Source: Nereocystis luetkeana | Lineage: Eukaryota > Sar > Phaeophyceae > Laminariales > Laminariaceae | NCBI GenBank assembly: GCA_031213475.1 | Contig: JARUPZ010000025.1 | Span: forward strand, 2,306,077 to 2,370,076 | Reading direction: 5' to 3' | DNA: 64,000 bases | Part shown: positions 1-11,090 of the stretch, in pieces | Layout of the letters: each line of letters opens with the position of its first letter | How positions within the stretch are numbered: the stretch's first letter is position 1 | Notes under the pieces: generated by a model | Database searches by the model: none | What the model saw: the letters and a program-made list of their open reading frames with translations, nothing else | What the model was told of the DNA's origin: nothing | Made by a program: the position numbers and the translations under genes

Positions 1-466
1 TTGTCTTACTCTGTTTACGAGTAGTAGTGGTGTTTTTTTTTTTTTTTGCTTTTTTTTCCACCTCGTTCTTTTCAAGCGTTGGCCACCTCGCATGCGGGAG
101 GGCACGACAGATTGATTCCTCTTTGTTTTCTTTCATTTTTAATCCTTTTCTCTTTTTATTTGTCTTCTTTGTTTTGTTTTCTCTTTGATTGTTTCCTTTC
201 GTTTCTCTAGTTCATAGAATATGTATGTCGTTCCTGTCGTATATAGTAAGATGACATGACGTTGCATTGCCCACTGCTGTGTTTACTGAATACCAGGTAC
301 CTGGTAGCTGGTAGGTGGCAACGTACAGCAGTATCTCTGTGGCGTAGCTTTGCGACCACAGAACTTGTATCTCTTCTAAGATTGAAGAATCGGCACGGGC
401 ACTGGTTGTGCTGGATGTCGACGGGTAAAAATACTCGTATAACGGTTCGTTGTGAAGAACACACAC
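1..466 (+). mobile_element. 5'-truncated LINE 3'-UTR copy (window-edge)
   Basis: This segment matches the 3' UTR of the LINE at 24-28.9 kb. In order it shows the 'tctttgtcttactctgtt' pyrimidine tract, 'cacgacagattg', 'gtcgtgcctgtcgtat', 'gtggcgtagctttg', 'ctggatgtcgacgggta' and the terminal 'gaagaacacacacag'. It is cut by the window start. Unlike other copies it carries TACCAGGTACCTGGTA at 291-306 and a 5-bp insertion that creates TACAGCAGTA near 324-333. ORFs on either strand are incidental. Confidence 0.85.
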
Positions 467-474
467 AGATAGAT

Positions 475-2105
475 GTGGTTCTATCTCGGGGATGGCCACG
501 CAAGAATTGTCACGCATCCTCGCTCACTGTTCATTTTAATCTTAATACAGGGGTGGTTTCGGCAGACACGAACTATCCATCTACTCATAGCCGCGGAAAA
601 TGACGCAACCATGCCAGACGTATTACCGGGCTGGATAAGACGGTTGAGCATACAAACGAGACTTACTTAAGATCGATATTAACGAGGAGTTGTTTTGTTT
701 TCTAAGTAATTTTCCCGAACTTCCGGTGTTTTCCTGAATTATTTTCGGGAAAAGTCGAAAACCTTCACCCCCCCCAAAAAATCGCCTCGACGATTTCAGG
801 TATTCCTTGCATTTTTACGGTTTTTAGGTACAAGGATCGGGCAGCTCCGCCGTGCTAGCCATGCTACCCCTCACGAGCAGGTAAGGTCGGCCAGCAGACC
901 GCAGCACGCGCAAAGTATCCATGGGACTCCCTTCTGCAAGTCGACGAAGCCGCACCGACGAAGAATACAGAAGCCACCTGATGACAGTAATCACCGCTAT
1001 ACTCGTAGTGGAACTTTGTTTCACCGAGCGTTGTAGCGTAACGAGTTGGTGATGAATCTTACTCCCCAAGGCGCGGAAACCTGCTTACAAGTCAGACCGA
1101 TACAAGTGTGGGACCACCGCACGGATGGTTTCCGCGAGCGCTGCTGCTGTAGTGACGGTTCTCTACCTGGTGGACGACTTTTCGCGAGCCGACCGAGACA
1201 CGTACTCGGTACGATTCAACCCTGGCTGAATTTGGTGAAACGACGATATTTGATTTCAGAAAAGAGCGATATATAATACGTATCGTTAAGATCGGCCCTT
1301 ACGGCTACTACTGTAGTCGTTGACGAATACTTTTCATCGGAGATGAAACACTGCCAGTCGGACTCTCGGTGCTTATGGAGTTTTCGTGTTTGTTTTCGTG
1401 TTGGTCAGTTGGGTAGGGCGTAAACACTGAGCCGGACCTTGACAAACCAATATATATGCTGTGGTCTACGTCAGCCTTAGCTGGGGACTTAGTCTGTGGG
1501 ATATGTACTCTATAGGTCAATGGGTTCGACGGGGTAGGATGTCGTAGTCGATTCGCTTATGGTCCTTTGGGCTGATGCCGTTGTGTGTATGATATATTGC
1601 TCCACCCTTGCGCGTGCTGAAAAACGTGTTGGTGAGAGGTAGCCTGCATTTTGTAGCGAACGACAGAAGAAGATGTTTGCCCTTATTCTTACGAACATCA
1701 CCTGCAAATACTCCAATATCACCCGGTTTCATCGTCACCGCGCCCTTCCATCCTCTGCCCAGTTCGTTTGTTGGCATCCATCAGTACAAATGGTCACCCT
1801 TTCGTTGGAATATATCTCACCCAGTCCTTCAGGTTCTTCCAGATTGTTTTTTTCGTTCGGCGTCCTTGGTGCAATCGGTTGGAGATTTCGCTCGCAACGA
1901 CAAAAATAAACTGCCTCGCATTTCCCAGCCTGCTCCAAGCGCATAGACGTGAATCGTTCGCCAATTAGCTGTTGGGTTTTCACAGACTTACTGCTACACG
2001 ATTCCTTGACGTCTACAGAGTGTAGAGACCTACTCCGTGCAGCCCTTGCCTGGCATCTGCCATTGCTGACAAGAAAAAACACGCAAATCCTGCTGGCCAT
2101 CTGTG
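475..2105 (-). pseudogene. Degraded LINE copy, endonuclease domain and linker
   Basis: Read on the minus strand, 2105 down to 1320 is colinear with the endonuclease region of the LINE at about 24750-25500. Recognisable pieces are KESCSSKSV, MRLEQAGKCEAV, SFATK..LPLTNTFFSTRKGG, KRIDY and SPAKADVDHSIYI. The segment 660-475 continues with the part equivalent to about 25545-25740 of that LINE. Many frameshifts and stops split it, so no protein is possible. It is far more diverged than the 24-28 kb element and is an old insertion. About 650 bp (667-1318) of unrelated sequence interrupts it. The LINE 3' end at 1-466 is in the opposite orientation and is a separate insertion. Confidence 0.8.
667..1318. 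other. Unclassified insert inside the LINE relic
   Basis: This ~650-bp sequence sits between two colinear parts of the degraded LINE. It shows no similarity to anything else in the window and no convincing coding region. Near its left end is a short inverted repeat ('ttttcccgaa' near 710 against 'ttttcgggaaaa' near 742) followed by a C8 run. I see no clear terminal repeats or target duplication. Confidence 0.4.
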
Positions 2106-2224
2106 CAGTGTGTAGTGTCGATGTGGACGCGTAGAAAGAGAGCCGAGAACACAAACACTGGGAACCTTGTAGTTATTTGGTTTTTCCCATCGAGACGAAT
2201 TTTATATTTTACCTGTTAGTCTGG

Positions 2225-2700
2225 TTGGCGAGAGGTTCGTGGCGGTTGAAACATTCCGGCACAGTCTATTGCGTCGGTAGGAGGCTGGATTCGACGAAGG
2301 AGGAGGGCGACGTAGCGTCGACGAGTGGGGAAGAGACGGATTGTACTCACCGTGCGCGAGAATGTTTGTTATTTTCAGATCAGAACCACAAGTGCGAGGA
2401 GCATTTTGTTTTTCGGGACGGGACGGAAGAGGAACCGACTGGAAGGGAGCGGGAACGAAAGCACGTGCAAAGGAGCGAAAGCACGTGCAAAGGAGCGGGC
2501 GGATTGGGCTAAGGCGATGAGGCGGCCACGAAGAAACGGCAGCTGGGCGGCACACGGCGACCCATGACCCGGCGCGCACACATTCACGAGAGAAGCAGTC
2601 ATCGTTTTTTTCTGGTTTTTGTTTGTTACGAGGGCGTATGTACTTGTCATTAACGTAACTGGCCTCTATAGTGTTGGCGAGGTTTATACCCTTCATGGGG
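2225..2700 (+). repeat. Repeat family E, old truncated copy
   Basis: It matches the 5' half of the E elements at 9853, 12038, 44302 and 50311: 'cggcacagtctattgcg', 'ggtaggaggctggattcgacga', 'ggggaagagacggatt', 'cagatcagaacc', 'gagaagcagtcat' and 'tatacccttcatggg' occur in the same order. It is more diverged than the others and lacks both ends. Minus-strand reading frames here (up to 190 codons) are not conserved in the other copies, so I do not call them genes. Confidence 0.7.
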
Positions 2701-2709
2701 AAAGACTGG

Positions 2710-3188
2710 CAGAGAGCCGTGCTGTACGTGTATCGAGCCTGGAGGTGCAGTAGTGTTGCCTGCATGTACATCACACACGATAGGACCCCGTTTGGGCAAT
2801 TAACAAGATCATATACCCTAAAACACTGTGTTTCGTATTATTTCCAGAGGGGCAGTCCGTGCCATGCGCCGGACCTGCCAACAAGACACGTTCACGCTTT
2901 CGCTGAGTTCATGCAAAGACTGACCATTGTGCCACGCAGGCTGTTGTCTTTGCTGGTGAGCCATCGTCTTGCGTGGTTTCTCCGCGCGGTACGCTCCTTG
3001 CGCAGTATAGCACCGATGATACCAGAACGAACTACCAGAGCTACAGGTTTTGCGCGCCCGAGAGGCCCCCATCACTAAACTCCGTCTCTATGGGCAGGCG
3101 TTATTCTCCGGGTTCAATTCGCATTGTCCCCTTTTATTGTTACGCCGTGCCCTTCTCTGGAAACCCGTCGGATCCTTGCAACACCGTC
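2710..3188 (+). repeat. Repeat family F, copy 1
   Basis: About 480 bp matches 23416-23890 at high identity, beginning at 'gagagccgtgctgtacgtg' and ending near 'aaacccgtcggatcc'. Both copies keep an open frame of about 98 codons in the same phase (for example SPCHAPDLPTRHV, LLSLLVSHRLAW, ERTTRATG, ARPRGPHH). I do not recognise the product. An 'atttccag' just before the conserved part could be a splice acceptor, but nothing else supports splicing. Confidence 0.65.
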
Positions 3189-3189
3189 G

Positions 3190-3697
3190 TAACATCCTCC
3201 CCAGCTGGTTAGGCCTGGAAAGGCCAATCACGCGGCATCGTCGACGGTGGGTCCGAAATACTCTAAGCCAACCAAACTGAAGAGAGAAAACCCGGCCTCC
3301 AGGAAAAACCCCTTGCAAAACGCACACTCATGCGCCGCCTTACTCACTAACGCGGTAACTGGGCACAGGATGCCCCTTTTAACAGGGTGGGACCTTCCTG
3401 GTCGTTTGCCGCGAGCATTCTCCACGGGACCTCCCCGGTCACGAACGCTAGGAGGGGGCTCCCGCCATCGTGCAATGACTGCGCACGAACCCCATACAAC
3501 CCCTTCCACCCGTCAACCACGACGTCACACCCTGTTGACTCCTAAAACCCCAGTGGTCGAGCATCAACAACTACAAGATCGCCGCCTTGCGCCGGGGCCT
3601 GGAAAGTCCCGAAAGCCGAATCAATCGCGAAAATGACAGAGGGTGTCGCCTTCCTCATCACCACCCCCAAAAATAGTAAACACTTCAATTCTCCCCA
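3190..3697. other. Unclassified region
   Basis: I see no recognisable element here. Open frames such as 3247-3636(+) and 3228-3509(-) overlap on both strands and have no homologue in the window. Confidence 0.4.
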
Positions 3698-3803
3698 ACA
3701 CAGAACTTGTATCTCGTCTAGGATTGAAGGATCGGCACGGACTCTGGTTGTGCTGGATGTCGACGGGTAGATAGAACGGTTTAATGTGAAAGGACACACA
3801 CGC
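3698..3803 (+). mobile_element. Very short LINE 3'-end copy
   Basis: It carries only the last ~100 bp of the LINE 3' UTR: 'acagaacttgtatctcg', 'ggattgaaggatcggcacgg', 'tgctggatgtcgacgggtag', 'acggtttaatgtgaa' and 'acacacac'. The short length suits extreme 5' truncation. It abuts the satellite that follows. Confidence 0.75.
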
Positions 3804-3837
3804 CCGTTCACAAGGGGGGCGCATCGAAAACCGCATC

Positions 3838-5360
3838 GAAAATGATCAACACTCCAATCCTCTCTACGTCAGAAGGCGGCGCCCGTCCACGAAGGCGACG
3901 CCCGGGATTCACCCTCGACCTTTCCCGAAAACTAAATAATCTCTAAAATACCAGAAGATGCCACTCTCCTAATCGACACCATATTAAATAGTCGACACCC
4001 TCATCAATAATCAACACTGCAAGCAGAGGATACACCTCTCATAATCAACACCACCATGAATAATCAATACTGCAAGCAGAGGATGCTAGATCCTAATCAA
4101 CACCATAAAATATAGTAATCACTTCATCCTGCCCACGCCCGAGGGCAGCCATCGTGAAACGAACAGAGGATGTCACTCTCTTAGTCAACACCATCACTCT
4201 CCTCATCAACACCATCATCAACAATCAACACATATCATAAGTAATCAACACTCCAAGCAGAGGATGCCACTCTCCTAACCGACACCATCATAAATAATCA
4301 ACACTGCAAGCAGAGGGTGCCACACTCTCCTAATCGACACCACCATGAATAAGCAACACCGCAAGCAGAGGATGGTATGAATAATCAACACTATCCAAAA
4401 TAGTCAACACTCCAAGCAGAGGATGCCACTCTCCTAATCAATACCATCATAAAAAATCAACACTGCAAGCGGAGGGTGCCACACTCTCCTAATCAACACC
4501 ACCATGAATAAGCAACACCGCAAGCAGAGGATGGTATGAATAATCAACACTATCCAAAATAGTCAACACTCCAAGCAGAGGATGCCACTCTCCTAATCAA
4601 TACCATCATAAAAAATCAACACTGCAAGCGGAGGGTGCCGCACTCTCCTAATCAACACCACCACGAACAAGCAACACCGCAAGCACAGGACGGTATAAAT
4701 AAACAACACTATAAAAAAAATATCAACACTGCAAGCAGAGGATGCCACTCTCTTAATAAACACCATCATAAATAATCAACACTGCAAGCAGAGGGTTCCA
4801 CTCTCCCAGTCAACACCATCAAAGCTATTCAACACGGCAATGAGAGCATGCCAATCTCCTCATCAACCGCATCGAAAATAATCAACACTCCAATCCTCCC
4901 CACGCCCGAGGGCGGCGCCCGTCCACGCAGGCGGCGCCCGGGATTCCCCCTCGACCTCTCCCGAAAACCAAAGTAACAGGGGGCGCATCTTTTCTAATCA
5001 ACATCGTAAAAAAAATAATAACAGAGGGTGCCGCTCTCCTAATCAACACTATCATAATAATCAACACTGCAACCAGAGGATGCTACTACTGGCAATGCGG
5101 TCCCCCCCGGTAGCCCGAGGGCGGCGATTTTACCTCAAAGATTTTCCGAAGATCCAACCGTACAACCAAGCCACGACAAACAAAAAACACAGAGGATGCC
5201 ACCCTCCCCAAACGTAGTGTTCTAAATTCGCCCGAGCTTTCCCCAACAACCAAGTCACCGCTAAAATAATCGATAGCATCGAAGACAACCAACACTGCAA
5301 TCCTTTCCGACGCTCGAGGGCGGCGTCCGTCCGTGAGGGTGGCGCCTGGAATTTCACCTC
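3838..5360. repeat. AT-rich satellite, ~80-bp half-units, 159-bp higher-order period
   Basis: The region repeats the phrases 'aatcaacactgcaagcagagg', 'tgccactctcctaatc' and 'aacaccatcataaataatc'. In the centre the order is regular: 'gatggtatgaataatcaac' starts at 4371 and again at 4530, a 159-bp period made of two ~80-bp half-units, with a third decayed unit near 4689. GC-richer spacers ('gcccgagggcggcgcccgtccacg') occur near 3880, 4905, 5105 and 5310 and look like boundaries of a still larger unit. It encodes nothing credible. Confidence 0.8.
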
Positions 5361-5367
5361 GAAACTT

Positions 5368-5662
5368 AACAGACAAATAAATCGGAAAAATGGGAACGAA
5401 GCCTAAAATGAGAACCAAGCCGTATCTCCAGAACCATGTGGTGTATCAGAGAACCAAAATGATCCTGCGAAACCCCTTGGCCAGCCCTGTGAGAGGAGCT
5501 CGTCAGAACGGTCATGCTCCATCTCGTGCCTTCGGGTGGGCGCAAAAAGCGATATACGCTGGCTCTATTGTGATTTCTCTAGATCCTGGCTACCGCGGCG
5601 ATGCCGAGGACTTCCAGCCTGAGCGACAACTCATTCGTTCCCATTTTTCCGTTTTGTCTGTT
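5368..5662 (+). mobile_element. 295-bp inverted-repeat element with an 80-codon frame
   Basis: The left end AACAGACAAA...CGGAAAAATGGGAACGAA is mirrored at the right end (TTCGTTCCCATTTTTCCG...TTTGTCTGTT), giving terminal inverted repeats of about 27-30 bp. ACTT lies on both sides and the flanks join into a normal satellite junction, so it is an insertion into the satellite with a likely 4-bp target duplication. An open frame starts at ATG 5390 inside the left repeat (MGTKPKMRTKPYLQ, then AFGWAQKAIYA) and runs beyond the element to 5707. The copy at 10708-11090 keeps the same frame, but four of the five differences I see change the amino acid. The frame is therefore probably incidental. Confidence 0.7.
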
Positions 5663-6320
5663 ACTTCCCGAAAACCAAACCATACAACCAAGCCACCACG
5701 AAAATAATAACCACCACAATAAATATCCAACACTGCAATTCTCACAAGAAATTAATGCAAATAAAGAAAAATATCCCCTTGGTCATGCCCATCAACAATT
5801 AATGAGAATTGAGCCAAGAAATTCAATGCTGGGATCAAAACGCACAGGGAGGCATACCGTAATACCCCCAACCATACAAAATACACATACGAACCACGCG
5901 AGGAAAACACCTCAAACACACGAGAAGGACGGAAATCTAAGAACCAGTACATATAATATACGACAGGGTTCCCTCCCCAGCGTCTGTCCTTCCCACGTCA
6001 TCAACAACAATACAAAAACACCCAATACAAGCATCCTAAATACCTACGAAGGGGGCGTACCACATCGAACCCCCCGATCGCATGTCCTCATGCCGGGAAA
6101 AGCATCCCTCATCCACACAAAAATACGAGAAACGAACAGAAATGCAAACCAGCATGATCTACAACACGATACCCCTTGTAAATAACACAAGCAAAACAAC
6201 CACCAGCCACTCCGGAAGAAAACATCACAGGTTCCTCCCTCAGCGTCTGTCCTCCCCAAAATAAATCCGAAAATATCCTCCAACCACCCTCTCGCCGAAA
6301 TAAATCATGGCCCGAGAGCT
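5663..6320. repeat. Continuation of decayed satellite
   Basis: After the inverted-repeat element the satellite resumes ('acttcccgaaaaccaaacc') and decays. The phrase 'cagcgtctgtccttccc' (about 5978) recurs near 6241 as 'cagcgtctgtcctcccc'. It is A/C-rich on this strand. No gene is supported. Confidence 0.45.
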
Positions 6321-6329
6321 TCCACACAT

Positions 6330-6530
6330 TGTCGGTCAGGGGGTGAAGAAACCCTCGCCAAAATAACGCATGACCCCGAAAGTTTGAGCAAACTGTAGGC
6401 TAGGGGGTTTGATGCCTCCCGTGAGGGAGCCCCCCGGAAGCCCTCGCCAAAGTAACGCATGCCCCCAAAGGTTCGAGCAAGCTGTTTGCTAGGGGGTTTG
6501 ATGCCTCCCGTGAGGGAGCACCCCCCTCTC
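6330..6530. repeat. Two tandem ~88-bp repeats
   Basis: 'cctcgccaaaataacgcatg' near 6353 recurs as 'cctcgccaaagtaacgcatg' near 6441. Each is followed by 'gagcaa(a/g)ctgt', 'ctagggggtttgatgcc' and 'tcccgtgagggag'. A third partial copy precedes them near 6340. On the minus strand the units read as repeated GAPSREASNPLA peptides, which is a by-product of the repeat. Confidence 0.75.
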
Positions 6531-7400
6531 CCCCTTTTCTTCGACGAGACCAAGGCCAGTGTGCAGGTGGTACGTGCTGCCGTATTGATTCCGAATTCCT
6601 CGCCGCTGTGTCGCGTAGCAATGCAGCGTGCGCGCCGGTACTCAACGAACACCGATACTCGACGATCGAGTCGATACATATTTAGCGGGTCACTCCTGCG
6701 CCTGAACCGATACCTGGTATTGTTTTGCAATCATAAGCTGGACGTCTCAGATGAAAGGTTTGTTTAGTGTGCTACCCTCAGCGCCATAGCCGCGACTTCC
6801 AAATCCGCACTCTCTATATCGTAGGGTGCAAAAATGTGTGGTATGGGGGTTAGTATACCTGGGCTAAATAAACCGCGCTGAAATACACATGTGAGGTATT
6901 TTTCACAGTAAATGCCGTCCCAAACCGGCGTTGTACCCCGATTACTGTTGCTTCCTCCAGACATAAAACATACCAGGAATGATGCACCTGAATGCTGGTC
7001 CTCGACGCTATGCCAGTTACGCAATCGTTTGATGGTGCTGCAAGTGACCATATTGTCTGCCGACGAGCGAATAACTGCTGGCGTCGCTAGCCGATGATGG
7101 ACGCATGATTAAATCAGACAATGTGAGTTGGCCACAAGGAAGGCATAATCACTACTACTTATTCATCAATATATCAATCCGACCTCATCACCACACGGCT
7201 CCTGCAGCGCACAAAGTTAGCGTCAAGCACCTAACAACGTACCCACGTATCTGGTAAAATATTTGCCAACATATGAGACATGCACCCGCACCGATAAGCG
7301 TCGAGTATACCTGCCCACCTGCCAAATTCTTTGGTTTTATGAGTATGCAGTCGATTGACAGGGAACCAACATCCATCTAACTCATTGACAGGCGTGGCAC
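6531..7400. other. Unclassified region
   Basis: I recognise no element or gene in this stretch. The open frames are short and overlap on both strands. Confidence 0.35.
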
Positions 7401-8350
7401 GATCACACGGGATCACCGAGCAACGGGATCAGGGATTGAAGCTGGCCATGGAAAAGAATAGGCGCACTCACTGCTTGAACGCCTACAACTTGATCACAGA
7501 CAATCGTGGAGTCGATTCGACCCCGGCAAAACATGGCTGCGGCTACTAGCAAACATCTCCAGGTTGATCATAAGCAACTCTCGCCTAGATTGCAAAGGGT
7601 CGACGTGTCATGGTCACCCGGGAACATGGCTTTCATGTGACCGCGGGCGAACATAGGTGTGATAGCTAGCGACCGCCTCCAGCTTGATCACAAGCAAGCA
7701 CGAAGTCGATAGCAAATCGCAGGCGTGCAATAATCACACAGGATCAGGGAGTGAAAAAAACTAACCACGGAAAAGCATAGTGGCGTTCACTACTTGATCG
7801 CCTAAAGCTTGATCACAAGCAAGCGTGGAGTCAATTCGACCCCGACAAAACATGGCTGCGGCTACTATTAATAGCAAACACTTCTAGGTTGATCACAAGC
7901 AACTCTGGCCTAGATTTCCAAAGAACCGACGTGCCATGGTCATCCGGGAACATGACGTTCATGTGACCACGGATGAACGTAGGTGTGATCGCTAGCGACC
8001 GCCCCCAGCTTGATCACAAGCAAGCATGGAGTCGATAGCAAATCGCGGGCGTGCGAGAATCACACGGGATCAGGGAGTGAACAAAGCTAACCACGGAAAA
8101 GCATAGTTGCGCTCACTACTTGAACGCCTAAAGCTTGATCACAGGCAAGCGTGGAGTCGATTCGACGCCGACAAAACATGTCGTTTATTTGCCTACGTAC
8201 GGGTAAACATGGGTGTCATCATTAGCAATCGTCTCCAGCTTCATCGTAAGCAAGTACAAAATTGATCGCGAATCGCAAGCATCCCATGGTAACATGAAAA
8301 TATGGCATTAGCCTACCACGGGCAAACGGACGTGATCAGTAGCCAACGCC
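7400..8350. repeat. ~320-bp tandem repeat, nearly three units
   Basis: 'gacaaaacatggctgcggctacta' occurs near 7525 and 7845 and in decayed form near 8168, a spacing of about 320 bp. Between them recur 'gttgatcacaagcaactc', 'catgtgaccacgg', 'gcgaccgcc(t/c)ccagcttgatcac' and 'cacacgggatcagggagtg'. The word 'cttgatcacaagcaa' also repeats within each unit, suggesting an older ~80-bp unit. Unit 2 has a 6-bp insertion turning 'ctactagc' into 'ctactattaatagc'. Confidence 0.8.
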
Positions 8351-9850
8351 ACTCAGACTAAACCTGGTCCTCGAGAGAGTGTCTTCAACGTGATCGGAGG
8401 TGACTTCAGCGTTGATCTGATACCTCGAGCATCACTTCCTTGAATATACCAACATGATGTACGATTACTAATATACAACGCGAGCGTATTGCACACCTAA
8501 CTGGCGACCAATGTATACGCCGATCAAGCATCATATTTTTGAGTCTTGTATCGGCACCAGGCATACCAGGTACCGACCCCGAAGGCGAACAGCTAATCCC
8601 AGCCCAATCCTACGTACACCGGATATATATTCCTGTGTCCTAGGGGGAGAGAGACGACCTGGAAATGGAGCGGCTGCCCTCAGCCCAATCCCATGTGTTG
8701 CAAGTATCATCGTTTCCTAGAAGGCTTGCATAGTCACCTTGGTTTCAGTTCATGGCCTTGTCTATGTCGTCGCGTTGTTTCCTTGTTCGTTGTCTTTGGG
8801 ATTATTTCGCGGGGTTTGATCTCATCTTCTACTCCATTGCCGTGGTTTCGAATGGAGTTAATTCATACCGGGTACACATCTATCGTGGCCCGCGACCTCA
8901 TCTCTTGTATATATTCGCACAGACTGTAGTAATAGCAACAGGCAGATAGAGTCCGTGTACTACAGTAGGGGTGTCGATAGGCATGCACGGAGGCGCGACG
9001 CTCATAGTGCCACACATAGTATGCACTGTGCCTGCTTACAGGTATATATGTGGTATATACCTACCAGGTACAGCAGTAGTATCTCTTAAGTACAATATAC
9101 AACTCAACCCCCGTTGATATATCTATATATATAAATAGCGGCTGTTCGATGGTCATGGATGTTGGACGCCCATCAGAACTGGTACGATGATGTCTAACGG
9201 GTAAGAGTATGTGTATATACATCAAAGGAATGTCTCTCCTATTTTGCTCTCCTTCTCTTCTTATTCATTGTGCGTTTTGTTGCTCCTAACCTTGTTTTTA
9301 ATCCCGCCCTTCTTGATCCTCCTCCCTTTTGTAACGATCTTATTTCCGATCTGGGGCCTAAAAACTATTTTTAGCCCTCGCTACTACAGTTGGTGCGTTG
9401 CCTTTCAATCGCCACCCGATCCCTAACCCTTGTTTTTTGTTTCCTCGACAAATTGTGCCTAACCACGATACACCTTTAGTAGTAGGCGCTTAGTTACTGC
9501 AGTTGGTGTTTTGTTTGGATGATCGAAACATATCATAAAGAAAGATTCAAACTGACGCTTTCGGGTTCTTCCTTCACCCGTGGAATTCAACCTTTATAGC
9601 TTTAGAGGTAGCCACGATATACCTTATTGATATTTCAATATTTTATTTTATTTTTGCCTTCCGAAAATAAATGTGCAGGGCGTTGTTCATTTCAAATAAA
9701 TGAGAAAGCTGACATAATTCGTCGAATACCACCAAATTCCTCCAACCAATTATCCTTCCCTGCGTATACTCCATTGATTACGTACTACCACCATTTACCA
9801 AGATATTTCACCAACCAGCCACCAGGTACTATATATGCATTTTTCTGCAT
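8351..9850. other. Unclassified AT-rich region
   Basis: I see no coding or repeat structure I can name. TACCAGGTA occurs at 8564 and 9062, the second adjoining 'cagcagtagtatctct'. The region 9200-9850 is pyrimidine-rich. Open frames at 9211-9426 and 9627-9947 are low-complexity. Confidence 0.35.
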
Positions 9851-9852
9851 AC

Positions 9853-10707
9853 TACTTCCGTTCCCCTCGCTGCCTCGGCAAGGAATGCTGAGAGGCATGC
9901 CATATCAGGCTAAGAGCGAGTGGGGTAGGTCTTTCTGGCGGGTGTAAGGCCGGAATCACCCTCAAGGAGTGATACCTTCTTGCTGCTGCCTGTGGCCGCG
10001 AGGCTCGGGCGGTGGTAGAAGAGTTGGGTCGTACGTGGTGCGTCAGGCACGGAGACCTACGATTCGCGCGTCTTTTTTTGGCAGCTGCGGCAGAGCAGCA
10101 ATGATGCTCAATCGGGGTATCCGTGTGCGGAGGCAGGCGCCACCACAGGCCACACTACGGCACAGTCTATTGCGCCGGTAGGAGGCTGGATTCGACGACG
10201 AGGGAGGAGGGAGACTGAGCGTCGACGTGCGGGGAAGAGACGGATTGACCTCGCCCTGCGCGAGATTTGTTTTTTTTTCAGATCAGAACCGCAAGTGCGA
10301 GGAGCGTTTTGTTTTTCATTATGACGGAGAAAGGGAATCGACTGGAAGGGAATGGCAACGAGTGCACGCACAAAGGAGCGGGTGGATTGGGCCAAGGCGA
10401 TGAGGCGGCCATGAAGAACGGCAGGAAGACGGTGCGCGGAGACCCATGATCTGCGCGCACACTACTATCATCACGAGAGAAGCAGTCTTAGTTTGTTTCT
10501 TCCTGGTATTGTTTTTCACGAGGCAGAATAGTATCTACCGGTACTTGTTATTAACGTCGTCACTGGTATTTGTAGTTTAACGAGTTGTATACCCTTCATG
10601 GGGAGTAACCTACACAATTATGAGGGACGTGGTATCATAACCATGCTGCACCTTTTGGTCTAAGACAGTCGAGAAAGAGATGACGATCGTTGATATTCAT
10701 GTGGTAG
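9853..10707 (+). mobile_element. Repeat family E, copy E1 (3' truncated)
   Basis: It begins 'tacttccgttcccctcgctg' as in the copies at 12038, 44302 and 50311, and follows them through 'ggtaggaggctggattcgacgacg', 'gacggagaaagggaa', 'gagacccatgat', 'tatctaccggtacttg', 'taacgtcgtcactgg' and 'catgtggtagtaag'. At 10708 it stops against an inverted-repeat element, and the E 3' portion does not resume beyond it. Confidence 0.8.
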
Positions 10708-11090
10708 TAAGGGAACGAAACAAAAAATGGGAACGGACGTTTTTTTTTAGAAAGCAAACCAATTGTGTACAACTCCAAGAAAAAAACTTGACAGTCCTGT
10801 GGGGCTGTACAGCAGCCTTCGAATGAGCTGTCGCTTAGGCTGGAAGTCCTCGGCATCGCCGCGGTAGCCAGCATCTAGAGAAATCACAATAGAGCTAGCG
10901 TATATCGCTTTTTGCGCCCACCCGAAGGCACGAGATGGAGCATGACCGTTCTGACGAGCTCCTCTCACAGGGCTGGGCAAGGGGTTTCGCAGGATCATTT
11001 TGGTTCTCTGATACACCACATGGTTCTGGAGATACGGCTTGGTTCTCATTTTAGGCTTCGTTCCCATTTTTCCGATTTGTCTGTTAGGTG
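10708..11090 (-). mobile_element. Second copy of the inverted-repeat element, internally altered
   Basis: On the minus strand, from 11090 to about 10815, it is nearly identical to 5368-5640, including the frame starting MGTKPKMRTKPYLQ at 11067. Beyond the CATTCG near 10815 it diverges through ~70 bp of other sequence before a decayed terminal repeat ('gggaacgaaacaaaaaatggg', 10708-10728). It lies where repeat E1 is broken off. The element has therefore moved at least twice in this window, with this copy rearranged at one end. Confidence 0.65.

Noticed and set aside
3838-8350. CRISPR-like array, because of regularly repeated short words
   Set aside because: Units are contiguous degenerate satellites without unique spacers, and the context is eukaryotic.
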